Below are positions 1-8,408 of a stretch of DNA of 64,000 nt, in pieces. Position 1 is the first letter of the stretch. Every line of letters begins with the position of its first letter. A model generated the notes under the pieces. That model worked only from the letters and a program-made list of their open reading frames with translations. It was not told the origin of the DNA and did no database searches. Source of the DNA: Pseudomonas sp. TNT3 (GTDB lineage: Bacteria; Pseudomonadota; Gammaproteobacteria; Pseudomonadales; Pseudomonadaceae); assembly GCF_010095445.2 (NCBI RefSeq), contig NZ_WFGV02000005.1:1-64000 (forward strand). The letters run 5' to 3'. The translations under genes and the position numbers were made by a program.

Positions 1-1062
1 CGTCATGTGCGGGTGCGCTGGCTGGCGCCCGGCGAAACGGCGCGGTTGCCGGGGCAGAACGGGATTGATGGCTGGCTTGGGCGGTTACTCTTCGCTGACG
101 CCCGGCACAGTGCGCGGGTGCTGGATTTGAAGGACGGTCGACGGGTGCAGATTGCCGTGGATCCCCGAGATGAAATCGACGAAGTCTGGGACTCCCTGCA
201 GCAATTGCTGGCGTTGTGCGGGTTGGCGTTGTTGCTGAGCCTGTTGACCATTCGCTGGGCCGTACGCCGGGGAATGGGGCTGCTCGGTGAGCTGCTGCGT
301 GCGTTGCAGCAGGTCTCGGGCGGCCAGCTAAACGTGCGATTGCGTGCTGAAGGCGTGCCGGAAGCGCGGCAACTGGCAAGTCATTTCAACCACATGACCC
401 AGGCGCTGGAACACGCCCGTGCCGATAACGCTCATTTGACCCGGACCCTGCTCGCGGTGCAGGAGCAGGAGCGCACGCATCTGGCGCAAACCCTGCACGA
501 TGATCTGGGCCAGTACCTGGCAGGTATTCGCGCCCAGGCCTGTTTGCTGCGACTGGTGGCGGATCAGCCGGCGACGGTGGAGCGCACCGTGCGCGATCTG
601 GAACACAACTGCGAACACCTGCAACAGGGATTTCGTGCGCTGGTGCATGATCTGTACCCGGTGATGCTGCAGCATTTGTCGTTGGCCGAGGCCTTTGGTT
701 TGCTGGTGGACCAATGGCAGATGCGCCAGGGTATCGAGTGCCAGTTGCGGGTCGGCCTGCAGTTGCCAGCGCTGACCACATCGGACAAAACCCACCTCTA
801 TCGCCTGCTCCAGGAAGCCCTGACCAACATCGCACGCCACGCCGACGCCAGTCAGGTGCGGATTCGCCTGCAACATCGTGGCGGGCGTTTGCGCTTGCTG
901 GTTCGGGATAACGGGCGAGGAGCACAGCAGCCGCCGCAGCCTGGTGTGGGCTTGTACTCGATGCAGGAGCGCGCCCGCAGCCTGGGCGGCGAGTTGCGGG
1001 TTTTCAGTCGTCCCGGCGCTGGTTGGGCGTTGGCTTTGAACATGCCGTTGGAGGTGTCATGA
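1..1062 (+). CDS. pedS2: Sensor histidine kinase, PedS2/EraS (ExaD) type, 5' end outside window
   Basis: The reading frame is open to the left edge, so the N-terminal sensor part is missing. The visible 353 residues show one transmembrane helix (about residues 65-85), a HAMP-like linker, a dimerisation domain of the NarX/UhpB type (HisKA_3) with the phospho-accepting His in LHDDLGQ (codon at 496), and a HATPase domain with the N box (LTNIARHAD) and the G box (DNGRGA). It overlaps the next gene by 4 bases, so the two are translationally coupled. Its place beside a pentapeptide protein and a quinoprotein dehydrogenase matches PedS2/PedR2 of P. putida, known as a lanthanide-responsive pair, and EraS/EraR of P. 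aeruginosa. That it senses lanthanides here is inference, since the sensor domain is not visible. Confidence 0.88.
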   Translation, partial: RHVRVRWLAPGETARLPGQNGIDGWLGRLLFADARHSARVLDLKDGRRVQIAVDPRDEIDEVWDSLQQLLALCGLALLLSLLTIRWAVRRGMGLLGELLRALQQVSGGQLNVRLRAEGVPEARQLASHFNHMTQALEHARADNAHLTRTLLAVQEQERTHLAQTLHDDLGQYLAGIRAQACLLRLVADQPATVERTVRDLEHNCEHLQQGFRALVHDLYPVMLQHLSLAEAFGLLVDQWQMRQGIECQLRVGLQLPALTTSDKTHLYRLLQEALTNIARHADASQVRIRLQHRGGRLRLLVRDNGRGAQQPPQPGVGLYSMQERARSLGGELRVFSRPGAGWALALNMPLEVS

Positions 1063-1697
1063 ATATTTTGCTGGTCGATGACCATGCGGTGGTCCGTCAG
1101 GGCTACGCCAGTCTGTTGCGGGCCTTGCTGCCCGCCATGGAAGTGCGTGAAGCGGCGACGGGGGAGGACGCATTGATCCGCGTGCAGGAAGCCGTGCCGA
1201 ACCTGGTGATCATGGATTTCGGCTTGCCGGGCATCAGCGGACTGGAAACCACCCGGCGCTTGCGTCAGCGCCTGCCGCAACTGCGGGTGCTGTTTTTCAG
1301 CATGCACGATGAGTTGCCGTTAGTGCGCCAGGCGCTGGACGCGGGGGCGTCGGGCTACCTGACGAAAAGCTCGGCACCCGACGTGTTGATCGAGGCGGTA
1401 CGGCGCATCCTGGCCGGCCACGCTTACATCGAACAGCCCTTGGCCACTCAACTCGCGTGTCACCCGCAACAGGACGCCAGCGACCCGCGCTTGCAGAGCA
1501 TGACCCAGCGCGAGCTGGAGATTTTCGTGATGCTCGCCAAAGGCACGCCGGCACGGATGATTGCTGAACAACTGAGCATCAGCGGCAAGACCGTCTCCAA
1601 TCACCTGACCTTGCTGAAGAGCAAATTGCAGGTCAGCTCCCACGCGGAGTTGGTGCATTTGGGGATTGATATGGGGGTGGTGAGAAAGGCGGGTTGA
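1059..1697 (+). CDS. pedR2: LuxR-family response regulator PedR2/EraR (ExaE)
   Basis: This 212-residue protein has an N-terminal receiver domain (LLVDDHAVVRQG; phospho-acceptor Asp in VIMDFGLPG; conserved Lys in YLTKSS) and a C-terminal LuxR helix-turn-helix (about residues 145-205, with TQRELEIFVMLAKG and GKTVSNHLTLLKSKL). It begins inside the end of the kinase gene. Its likely targets are the quinoprotein dehydrogenase promoters downstream (pedE/pedF and pedH), which share sequence motifs. The family role, switching between Ca- and Ln-dependent dehydrogenases in P. putida, is known; the role in this strain is inferred from gene order. Confidence 0.9.
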   Translation: MNILLVDDHAVVRQGYASLLRALLPAMEVREAATGEDALIRVQEAVPNLVIMDFGLPGISGLETTRRLRQRLPQLRVLFFSMHDELPLVRQALDAGASGYLTKSSAPDVLIEAVRRILAGHAYIEQPLATQLACHPQQDASDPRLQSMTQRELEIFVMLAKGTPARMIAEQLSISGKTVSNHLTLLKSKLQVSSHAELVHLGIDMGVVRKAG

Positions 1698-1730
1698 GCC
1701 CTGTGCGATTCTATCGCGCACTGGTCATTC

Positions 1731-1840
1731 TGTAGCAGCTGTCGAGCCTGCGAGGCTGCGTTCGAATGCGCAGCATTCGCCGTTCTTTTTGCGAGCGCTG
1801 CGCACTCGAACGCAGCCTCGCAGGCTCGGCAGCTGCTACA
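1731..1840. repeat. REP-like palindrome, family A
   Basis: Two arms of about 35 bases that start TGTAGCAGCTG and end CAGCTGCTACA face each other around a loop of about 40 bases. The same arm sequence occurs at 8115-8224 and, split by another element, at 45841-46022. It lies just after pedR2 and may also stop or stabilise transcripts. Confidence 0.85.
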
Positions 1841-1866
1841 GGGATTTGTTGTAGGGATCAGATTGT

Positions 1867-2514
1867 TCACTTATCCCAAGTCGTCGGGCAACCGGTGCAG
1901 CCCTCCATGTTCGCATCCTGGAAATTCGCGTAATGCTGACGCGAGCCGGTCAGGTTGGCCCGCTCCAGATTGCTTTCACCAAACTTGGCCTCCTGCAGGT
2001 TGGCATCACTCAGGTTGGCGCCCTTGAGGTCGGCCTTGCTCAGCCAGGTCATCTCCAGGTCGGCGGCGCGCAGGTTGGCGTTGTGCAGTCTGGCGCCGGA
2101 GAGGCGGGCGAATTGCAGGTAGGCGGCGCTGAGGTTGGCGTCCTGGAACTGCGCGCCTTGGGCAAACATTCCCCAGCCCTGAATCGCCATCAAGGTGGCA
2201 CCGGTGAGATCCGCCAGCCGCAGATTGCTCTGTTGCAGGCTGGCGCGCGTCAGGTTGGCGCCTTGCAGCTGGGTTTTTTCCAGGTTGGCGAGGTCGAGTC
2301 GGGCATGGCGCAGATCGGCACCGCGCAAGTCCGCGCCGCTGAGGTTCATGTTGCGCAAGTCCTGATTACGCAGGTTCGCGCCTTTGAGATCGGCGCCGGG
2401 GCACTGGCTATGATCAGCGATGGTGCAACCGTTGATGATGAGCGGGGCGTCGTCGCCGTCGTCGGCAACTACCGGAAGGGTTGCCAGCAATAAAAGCAGG
2501 GGCAGGTATTTCAT
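1867..2514 (-). CDS. Exported pentapeptide-repeat protein
   Basis: This 215-residue protein has a short signal peptide (MKYLPLLLLLATLPVVAD) followed by about 25 pentapeptide repeats of the A(D/N)LxX type (ADLKGANLRNQDLRNMNLSG and onward), expected to fold into a right-handed quadrilateral beta-helix. Two Cys pairs flank the repeats (NGCTIADHSQC near the N-terminus and CTGC at the end) and could form disulfides in the periplasm. The start was placed at 2514 because AAGGA lies just upstream; upstream in-frame starts lack a signal sequence. Homologous genes sit at the same place in P. putida and P. aeruginosa, between the response regulator and the alcohol dehydrogenase. Its function is not known. 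Confidence 0.85.
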   Translation of the reverse strand: MKYLPLLLLLATLPVVADDGDDAPLIINGCTIADHSQCPGADLKGANLRNQDLRNMNLSGADLRGADLRHARLDLANLEKTQLQGANLTRASLQQSNLRLADLTGATLMAIQGWGMFAQGAQFQDANLSAAYLQFARLSGARLHNANLRAADLEMTWLSKADLKGANLSDANLQEAKFGESNLERANLTGSRQHYANFQDANMEGCTGCPTTWDK

Positions 2515-2592
2515 GTCAGGTCCTTGAAGTCGGAAGGGCATCGGAGACACAAAGCCAATGTGGTAAATGAAATTTCTTTGGCCGGTGAGCTC

Positions 2593-2690
2593 CATTGGCA
2601 AGTGAGTTTTTGTGGCAAATGGGCTTCATCGGGCAGTGAGCTTTTGTGGCAAGTGGGTTTCATTGGGCAAGTGAGCTTTTGTGGCGAGGG
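2593..2690. repeat. 34-bp tandem repeat, about 2.9 copies
   Basis: Three successive units start at 2593, 2627 and 2661. They share the pattern CATtGGgCAaGTGAGcTTTTGTGGC with a few substitutions. The third unit runs directly into the family B palindrome, whose first bases (GCTTTTGTGGCGAGGG) are part of the unit, so the repeat appears to have grown out of the edge of that element. Confidence 0.8.
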
Positions 2691-2816
2691 AGCTTGCTCC
2701 CGCTCGGCTGCGTAGCAGTCGCAACCCAGGCGACTCGGTTCAACTGAAGAATGCACGGGGCTGCTTCGCAACCCAGCGGGAGTAAACTCCCTTGCCACAA
2801 AAGCTCCCTCGCCACA
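2675..2816. repeat. REP-like palindrome, family B
   Basis: The left arm GCTTTTGTGGCGAGGGAGC is answered by right-arm sequence ending in GCTCCCTCGCCACAG. A second right-arm copy (AAACTCCCTTGCCACAAA) precedes it, so the right side is partly duplicated. The same family recurs at 10252, 15431, 19523, 38955 and 45871. With the tandem repeat it fills most of the 351-base gap between the pentapeptide gene and pedE. Confidence 0.8.
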
Positions 2817-2836
2817 GAAGTTCTGAACACAGGCAA

Positions 2837-2858
2837 GCCCCCTGCGAGCACAGGGGGC
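2837..2858 (-). terminator. Terminator-like hairpin after pedE
   Basis: GCCCCCTG and CAGGGGGC form an 8-bp GC stem with a 6-base loop, 7 bases beyond the pedE stop codon. The U-tract on the minus strand is weak, so it may act as an RNA-stabilising hairpin instead. Confidence 0.55.
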
Positions 2859-2865
2859 AAACGGC

Positions 2866-4758
2866 CTACTTCTGCGCCGTCTTGCTATCCCAACTCGGGA
2901 TCTTGAACACCCAGAACGACCCGCCCTGAGCTACCGGTTTCGTCAGCTCGGCCATGTCGCCACCCCACAACGGCACCGCGCCGCCGTAGCCCACAGTCAC
3001 GCCGACGTACTGCTCACCATCCTGTTCCCAGGTGATCGGCGGCGAGACGATGCCGCTACCGGTCTGGAACTTCCACAATTCCTCACCGGTTTTCGCATCG
3101 AAGGCCTTGAAGAACCCGTCGCCGGTCCCGGTGAACACCAGGTTGCCCTTGGTCGCCAGCACGCCGGCCCACAACGGCAACGCTTCCTTGTGCTCCCACA
3201 CCACCTTGCCGGTAGTCGGGTTCATGGCGCGCAGGGTGCCGACGTGATCGTCGTACATGCGCTTGATGCGGAAACCCATGCCCAGGTAAGCCGAGCCTTT
3301 CTTGTAGCTGACCTCTTCGGTCCAGTATTCCTCCTTCCACTGGTTGCCCGGAATGTAGAACAGCCCGGTGTCCTGGCTGTACGCCATCGGGTTCCAGTTC
3401 TTGCCACCGAGGAACGGTGGCGACACTTCCACGGATTTACCCTTGGTTTCGCCCGGCAATGGCTTGGCCGGACGCTGGCCTTCGTTCTCTACCGGCCTGC
3501 CTGTCTTCAGGTCGATGTGGCTGGCCCAGGTGATGTTGTCGACGAAGGGGAAGGCGTTCTGCAATTTGCCGTTGTTGCGGTCGACCACATAGAAGAAACC
3601 GTTGCGGTCCGCGTGGCCGGTCGCCTTGACCGTTTTGCCGTCCTTGTCCTTGTAGTCGAACAGCACCAGTTCGTTGTTGCCGGAGAAATCCCAGGCATCG
3701 TTCGGGGTGTGCTGGTAGAACCATTTCACCTCGCCGGTGCTCGGGTCGACGCCAACCTGGCCAGAGGTGTAGAGGCTGTCGTAGTCGTGGGGATTGCCGT
3801 CCTTGGACGTGCGCGCCCAAGTGTTCCACGGGCCAGGGTTGCCGGCACCGACAATGATGGTGTTGGTTTCCGGATCGAAACTCGCGCTCTGCCAAGGCGC
3901 GCCGCCACCGTGGCTCCAGGCTTCGACCTTGCCGGTTTCGGTGGTCGGGTCGTTCGGCCACGACGGCGCCTTGACGTCGCCGGTGGTGGTGCTGTCCTTG
4001 CCGTTCAGACGGCCCATGTGACCCTCGACGAAAGGCCGCATCCAGACTTCTTCACCGGTGTCCGGGTCGCGGGCAAACAGCTGGCCGACAACGCCGAACT
4101 CATCACCGGAACTGCCGTGGATCAACAGCACCTTGCCGCTGGTTTTGTCTTTGATCAGCACCGGGGCGCCGGTCATGGTGTAGCCCGCCGCGTGGTCGCC
4201 GAATTTCTTGTTCCAGACGACTTTGCCGGTGTTCTTGTCCAGCGCGATCAGCCGCGCATCGAGGGTGCCGAAGTAGATCTTGTCGCCATAGATAGCCGCA
4301 CCGCGGTTGACCACATCGCAGCACGGACGAATGTTGTCCGGCAGGCGATGGTTGTAGGTCCACAGGCGCTTGCCGGTCTTCGCGTCGAGGGCGAACACCC
4401 GGGAATAGGAACCGGTGACATACACCACGCCGTCGCTGACGATGGCCTGGGATTCCTGGCCACGCTGTTTTTCATCGCCGAACGAATAGGACCAGGCCGG
4501 CGTGAGCTTGAACACGTTCTTGTCATTGACCTGGGCCAGCGGGCTCCAGCGCTGGGCGTTGGTGCCCATGCCGTATTGCAGCACGTCTTTGGTGGTCAGG
4601 TGATCGTTGGCAATGTCTTCCCACGTCACATTGCGGGTGGGGGTGGCCGGAGCAGTGGCGGCATGACTGGCAGTGCTCAACGACAGGCTGCTCACCAGCA
4701 AAAAGGCTTGCACGGCAAGGGTCAAAGGGGAAAGGGCGGGTAGCGATCTTATTGTCAT
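2866..4758 (-). CDS. pedE: PQQ-dependent ethanol dehydrogenase, Ca-type (PedE/ExaA/QedA)
   Basis: This 630-residue periplasmic quinoprotein has a signal peptide (about residues 1-33) and an eight-bladed propeller with repeated W-docking motifs. The vicinal disulfide PCCDVV, which covers PQQ in this family, is present. The catalytic segment reads NDAWDFSGN: Asp357 is the catalytic base and residue 359 is Ser, not the extra Asp of lanthanide enzymes, so it should use calcium. It oxidises ethanol and other short or aromatic alcohols to aldehydes and passes electrons to the cytochrome c PedF encoded divergently. A GC hairpin follows the stop. The ribosome-binding site is weak, but the signal peptide fixes the start. 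Confidence 0.95.
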   Translation of the reverse strand: MTIRSLPALSPLTLAVQAFLLVSSLSLSTASHAATAPATPTRNVTWEDIANDHLTTKDVLQYGMGTNAQRWSPLAQVNDKNVFKLTPAWSYSFGDEKQRGQESQAIVSDGVVYVTGSYSRVFALDAKTGKRLWTYNHRLPDNIRPCCDVVNRGAAIYGDKIYFGTLDARLIALDKNTGKVVWNKKFGDHAAGYTMTGAPVLIKDKTSGKVLLIHGSSGDEFGVVGQLFARDPDTGEEVWMRPFVEGHMGRLNGKDSTTTGDVKAPSWPNDPTTETGKVEAWSHGGGAPWQSASFDPETNTIIVGAGNPGPWNTWARTSKDGNPHDYDSLYTSGQVGVDPSTGEVKWFYQHTPNDAWDFSGNNELVLFDYKDKDGKTVKATGHADRNGFFYVVDRNNGKLQNAFPFVDNITWASHIDLKTGRPVENEGQRPAKPLPGETKGKSVEVSPPFLGGKNWNPMAYSQDTGLFYIPGNQWKEEYWTEEVSYKKGSAYLGMGFRIKRMYDDHVGTLRAMNPTTGKVVWEHKEALPLWAGVLATKGNLVFTGTGDGFFKAFDAKTGEELWKFQTGSGIVSPPITWEQDGEQYVGVTVGYGGAVPLWGGDMAELTKPVAQGGSFWVFKIPSWDSKTAQK

Positions 4759-5012
4759 GGTTGCAGTTCCCAGTGGAGGTTTTGGCCTGCACAGGGTGGT
4801 GCTCCCGGCATGTTGCCGGATACGGAAAAAGTCCCGCTGTTGCCGGGAAAACTTCCCAAGTAGGACCTGATTTGGGTGTGCGCCACAGGCCTTACTACCA
4901 AGGGACTAGAAAGCGGCCACCAAAGCAGCATGGGGCTGGCGCAATGCGCTTCCTAAGATGGTTGCCATAGCCTCTGCCAAGAGGTTTTGCGTGCAATCCT
5001 GAGGGCATAACA
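4759..5012. promoter_or_regulatory. Divergent pedE/pedF promoter region with motifs shared with pedH
   Basis: No gene is seen in these 254 bases. Two motifs recur upstream of pedH: CCGGGAAAACTTCCC at 4843-4857 (pedH has CCGGGAAAATTTCCC) and ACTACCAAGGGACTAG at 4894-4909 (pedH has ACTAAGGGACTAG). The GGGACTAG core lies 111 bases before the pedF start codon and 114 bases before the pedH start codon, in the same orientation. They are candidate sites for PedR2 or for the related regulator PedR1/ErbR, which is not in this window. Confidence 0.55.
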
Positions 5013-5474
5013 ATGACAACAAAACACAACGCCTTGCTAATTGCCGGCTTACTGGCTGGCGTGATCAGCGCAGGCTCCGTCTGGGCACACGGCAACGTCG
5101 TACCGCAAGCGGTGGAAACCCAGGGCCTGACCCCGGTCAAGGATGCCGGCGTACAGGTCGATGCCGATGGCTGGGCAGCGGTGAACCCGTATCGCAGCTC
5201 CCCGCAGCACGATAAGGCCGTGGAAATCGGCTCTTCAGCCTACAACCAGAACTGCGCGGCGTGCCATGGCCTGGAAGCCAAGTCGGGCGGCATCGCTCCG
5301 GATTTGCGCATGCTTGACGTCGGTGACGCCGGGGACGAGTGGTTCGTCGAGCGCGTGCGCCACGGCGCGGTGCGTGACGGGCGGGTGTACATGCCGAAAA
5401 TGGCGGATTACCTGAGCCAGGAAGCCTTGTGGGCGGTGCGCACTTACCTGGACACGGTTCACGTCGAGGAGTAA
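5013..5474 (+). CDS. pedF: Cytochrome c550, electron acceptor of the quinoprotein dehydrogenases (PedF/ExaB)
   Basis: This 153-residue protein has a signal peptide ending at VWAHG (about residue 27) and one haem site, CAACH, with a distal Met in the segment VYMPKMADYL. The fold is a class I cytochrome c as in ExaB. It takes electrons from PQQH2 in the alcohol dehydrogenases and passes them to the terminal oxidase chain. It is the first gene of a plus-strand run with pedG and two accessory genes (3-base gap to pedG, then overlaps or short gaps), so it is probably the promoter-proximal gene of one operon. Confidence 0.93.
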   Translation: MTTKHNALLIAGLLAGVISAGSVWAHGNVVPQAVETQGLTPVKDAGVQVDADGWAAVNPYRSSPQHDKAVEIGSSAYNQNCAACHGLEAKSGGIAPDLRMLDVGDAGDEWFVERVRHGAVRDGRVYMPKMADYLSQEALWAVRTYLDTVHVEE

Positions 5475-5477
5475 TCC

Positions 5478-6356
5478 ATGCGCCTGCTCGCGGTATTGAT
5501 CAGTGCGCTGTTGCTGTGCTGCCAGACGGCGCAGGCGCAAGTGCGAACCTATGACGAAATGATCGCCGCCGGGGAGCTGAAAGTCGCTGTCTACAAGGAC
5601 TTCGCCCCCTACAGTTTCGAAGACGCCGGACAGCCGCGAGGCGTGGACGTCGAACTTGCCGAGGCGCTCGCCAAAGCCCTAGGCGTGCACCTGACCCTGA
5701 TCTGGGCGCCGGCGGGTGAGAAGCTCGACGACGACCTGCGCGATTACATCTGGCGCGCCAGTCAGCTGCACGATCTGCAACTGGCCGACATGATGATGCG
5801 CGTGCCTTACGATCAGGATTACGCCCGCAAACGCAACGACCTGGGCGAACTGGAAAACGCTCACGTGGTGATGTTCGGGCCTTACCAGACTGAACAATGG
5901 CAAGTCGCTTATGACCGTCGTCGACTGGACAAAGTCGGCAGTGTCGCCGTGTTTGAACAGCATCCCATCGGCGTCGAAGTCGACAGCGTGCCGTCGTTCT
6001 ACCTGACCTCTGTGTTCAACGGCATGCTCGCCGCTAAAACCCGCCACTATCCCGGTGTGCCCCAGGCTTTTGCGGGGATGAAGGCAGGCGAAGTCGATGC
6101 GGTAATGGCGATGCGTGGCGAGATTGACTGGCAAGTCCACGAAGCGGCCGATCCGCAGGTGGCGCTGGCGGAAAACGCCTACCCGAACATGGGCAAGCAA
6201 CGCTGGGAGATCGGCATGGCGGTACACGAAAGCAACCGGCAGCTGGCGTATGCCGTGGAAGAGGCGCTGGAAGGCCTGATTCGCGACGGTTCGGTCAAAT
6301 CCCTGTATGCCCGTTACGGCCTGCGTTATGACGTGCCGGAGATGTATCAACAGTGA
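5478..6356 (+). CDS. pedG: Periplasmic solute-binding-like protein of the quinoprotein system (PedG)
   Basis: This 292-residue protein has a signal peptide (about residues 1-20) and an extracellular solute-binding family 3 fold (GELKVAVYKDFAPYSFED; RGVDVELAEALAKALG). It matches the quinoprotein dehydrogenase-associated substrate-binding family, to which MxaJ/XoxJ are related; no ABC permease or ATPase lies nearby. The likely role is as a partner or assembly factor for a PQQ dehydrogenase, not in solute uptake. Its stop overlaps the GTG start of the next gene. Confidence 0.82.
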   Translation: MRLLAVLISALLLCCQTAQAQVRTYDEMIAAGELKVAVYKDFAPYSFEDAGQPRGVDVELAEALAKALGVHLTLIWAPAGEKLDDDLRDYIWRASQLHDLQLADMMMRVPYDQDYARKRNDLGELENAHVVMFGPYQTEQWQVAYDRRRLDKVGSVAVFEQHPIGVEVDSVPSFYLTSVFNGMLAAKTRHYPGVPQAFAGMKAGEVDAVMAMRGEIDWQVHEAADPQVALAENAYPNMGKQRWEIGMAVHESNRQLAYAVEEALEGLIRDGSVKSLYARYGLRYDVPEMYQQ

Positions 6357-7114
6357 ACTGGCGAGCGAGTTGCCTGTTAGCCGTCTGGTTGCCGATCGCG
6401 GCACACGCGGCGGACATCGACCCCGGCAAAGACCCGGTGCCGTCCGTGATGTGGGCGTTCTACCACAAGCAGATGCTGGGCGATGCGCCGTTCGTGTTCG
6501 ATGACCGGGTCAAGCTGCTGGCACCACCGTTCGCCGAGGACGCGCGGCAAGTCCCCCTGGAAATCGACGCCAGGGCTTTCAAGGGCGATGTGGTGAAAAT
6601 CCTCGCCTGGGCCGAACTCAATCCCTTGCCCAAAATCGTCGATTTCCAGCCTGTGACCGGCGTGCTGCCCTGGCTGTCGATCCGTATTCGCATTGAACAG
6701 GCCACGCCTTTGCGCGCGGCGGTGCTGACCCGGGATGGCCTGTGGCATGTGGGTTCGACCCTGATCGATGCGGCGGGCGGCGGCTGCACCGCACCGAGTG
6801 TGGTGCGCACTCAGCCCGGTTGGGAGGAGCACATCGGCGAAGTGCTGGGCGGCCGGTATCCCCGTGGCGAGTTCAGTCGCGTGCGCGTGCAGGTGGCGCA
6901 TCCGATGGACAACGGCATGGTCAGCGGCATCCCGGAATTCTTTATCAATCACGCCGAGCTGAGGGACCAGAACGATCAGGTGCTGGCCCGTCTCGAGCTG
7001 TTTCCCGCCGTCAGCGAAAACCCCAACCTGACCTTCGACATCGAAGGGGCAGGGCAGACGCGCCTGTTGCTGCGTGACAACAGCGGCAATGAGTTCGATG
7101 CGGCCATACCCTGA
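6353..7114 (+). CDS. Quinoprotein dehydrogenase-associated SoxYZ-like carrier
   Basis: This 253-residue protein starts at a GTG overlapping the pedG stop and carries a signal peptide (MNWRASCLLAVWLPIAAHA). An N-terminal SoxY-like part contains GGGCTAPS, reminiscent of the carrier-Cys motif of SoxY, and a C-terminal SoxZ-like beta domain follows (VRVQVAHPMDNGM). In sulfur oxidation SoxYZ carries sulfur on such a Cys; here the protein is linked only to PQQ dehydrogenase loci, so a relay or maturation role is possible but unproven. It is followed 15 bases later by a metallohydrolase. Confidence 0.75.
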   Translation: MNWRASCLLAVWLPIAAHAADIDPGKDPVPSVMWAFYHKQMLGDAPFVFDDRVKLLAPPFAEDARQVPLEIDARAFKGDVVKILAWAELNPLPKIVDFQPVTGVLPWLSIRIRIEQATPLRAAVLTRDGLWHVGSTLIDAAGGGCTAPSVVRTQPGWEEHIGEVLGGRYPRGEFSRVRVQVAHPMDNGMVSGIPEFFINHAELRDQNDQVLARLELFPAVSENPNLTFDIEGAGQTRLLLRDNSGNEFDAAIP

Positions 7115-7129
7115 CCCAAGGAGCGCGCG

Positions 7130-8068
7130 ATGCGCTGGATGCTGTTGTTGTTCATCGGTTTGAGCTGGCCGGCACTGGCCGATCTTGAGTATTCGCTCAA
7201 ACCCAGGCTCATCGCCCCGGACACCTGGTTGCTGGAAGGCCGCACCGACAATTTCGCCAAGGCCAATGGCGGCAACATCGTCAACGCCGCGTTCATTGTC
7301 ACCGAACGCGGCGTGGTGGTGATCGATACCGGGCCCTCGAAGCGCTACGGCGAAGCCATGCGCAAGGTCATTGCCGCGACCACCGACAAGCCGGTGATCG
7401 AGGTGTGGCTGACCCACCATCACCCTGATCATGTGCTGGGCAATCAGGCCTTCAGTGATGTGCCGATTGCCGCGTTGGCGGGCACTACCGAGTTGTTGCA
7501 TCAGCAGGGTGATGCGATGGCCGAGAACATGTATCGACTGGTGGGCGACTGGATGCGCGGCACCGAGGTGGTGTTGCCGACCCGGACGCTGGAGCCGGGT
7601 GTGAAAAGTTTTGGGAATCACGATTTACGCGTACTGAGCCTGGGTGGGCACACGGGCGCGGATCTGGCTATTCTCGACCAGCAAACCGGGGTGCTGTTTG
7701 CCGGTGATCTGGTGTTTTATCAACGGGCGCTGACCACGCCCAATTCTCCCGGGCTGGCGGTGTGGCTGGCAGACATCGCGACCCTGCAGGCGTTGCCCTG
7801 GACGCTGGTGGTGCCCGGTCACGGGCCGGTGGCCACAGATGCAAAACCCTTCGAGCAGATGCGCGATTACCTGTCCTGGCTCGATCAACTCCTGCGCGAC
7901 GGCGCCGCCCAGGGCAGCGACATGTCCGAGATGATCCGCAGCCCCATTCCCGAGCGTTTCGCGGGCATCAATCTGAGCCGCTACGAGCTGATCCGCAGCG
8001 TCAGCCATCTGTATCCGCGCTATGAGCGGGAACAGATGAGCCGAGTCGATTCCGCTGCGGGCAAATAA
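7130..8068 (+). CDS. Exported zinc metallo-beta-lactamase-fold hydrolase of the quinoprotein relay
   Basis: This 312-residue protein has a short signal peptide (about residues 1-17) and the MBL-fold motifs: THHHPDH (Zn site), GGHTGADL, FAGD and PGHGP. It belongs to the quinoprotein relay system zinc metallohydrolases, found with the SoxYZ-like carrier. SoxYZ carriers and MBL enzymes cooperate in sulfur chemistry (SoxH), which suggests the pair acts on a thiol-linked intermediate; the substrate is not known. A strong ribosome-binding site (AAGGAG) precedes the start. Confidence 0.78.
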   Translation: MRWMLLLFIGLSWPALADLEYSLKPRLIAPDTWLLEGRTDNFAKANGGNIVNAAFIVTERGVVVIDTGPSKRYGEAMRKVIAATTDKPVIEVWLTHHHPDHVLGNQAFSDVPIAALAGTTELLHQQGDAMAENMYRLVGDWMRGTEVVLPTRTLEPGVKSFGNHDLRVLSLGGHTGADLAILDQQTGVLFAGDLVFYQRALTTPNSPGLAVWLADIATLQALPWTLVVPGHGPVATDAKPFEQMRDYLSWLDQLLRDGAAQGSDMSEMIRSPIPERFAGINLSRYELIRSVSHLYPRYEREQMSRVDSAAGK

Positions 8069-8114
8069 CCCGCTCTGCCGACGCAACCCTTTACCCCACT
8101 GCCAACACGTCCCC

Positions 8115-8224
8115 TGTAGCAGCTGCCGAGCCTGCGAGGCTGCGTTCGGATGCGAAGCATTCGCCAGCCATTTTGCGAGCGCTGCGCACTCGAACGCAGC
8201 CTCGCAGGCTCGGCAGCTGCTACA
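8115..8224. repeat. REP-like palindrome, family A
   Basis: Two perfectly complementary 34-base arms (TGTAGCAGCTGCCGAGCCTG... and its reverse complement ending CAGCTGCTACA) flank a loop of about 42 bases. A further partial end (GCTGCTGCTACAGGGG) follows at about 8239. It fills the first part of the 340-base gap between the metallohydrolase and pedH. Confidence 0.85.
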
Positions 8225-8263
8225 GGGGCGGTGTACGGCTGCTGCTACAGGGGACGTGTATGT

Positions 8264-8386
8264 CCGGGTTTGGTCTCATCCGACCCGGTACTAAGGGACT
8301 AGCAATCTCAGCACTGCGGGCAATTGTTGCCAGGGCGGCGGCGCCCAAGAATCTGCACCTGACCGGGAAAATTTCCCGGGTATAAC
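8264..8386 (+). promoter_or_regulatory. pedH promoter region: inverted repeats, GGGACTAG motif and -10-like box
   Basis: From left to right: an inverted repeat CCGGGT/ACCCGG (8264-8288); ACTAAGGGACTAG (8290-8302), shared with the pedF upstream region; a 17-base palindrome CCGGGAAAATTTCCCGG (8363-8379), shared with the pedE/pedF region; and TATAAC (8381-8386) as a possible -10 box. The palindrome would sit in the spacer of such a promoter, where a bound regulator could block or assist polymerase. Assignment of these sites to PedR2 is inference. Confidence 0.5.
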
Positions 8387-8408
8387 AAAAATCGCAGAGG
8401 TAGCCGTC

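Noticed and set aside
2593..2690. Short CRISPR-like repeat block
   Set aside because: The copies follow each other with no unique spacers between them.
3190..4743. 517-codon open frame on the strand opposite pedE
   Set aside because: pedE is certain from its signal peptide, PQQ-enzyme motifs and length. The opposite frame shows no family motifs and is a by-product of high GC at third positions.
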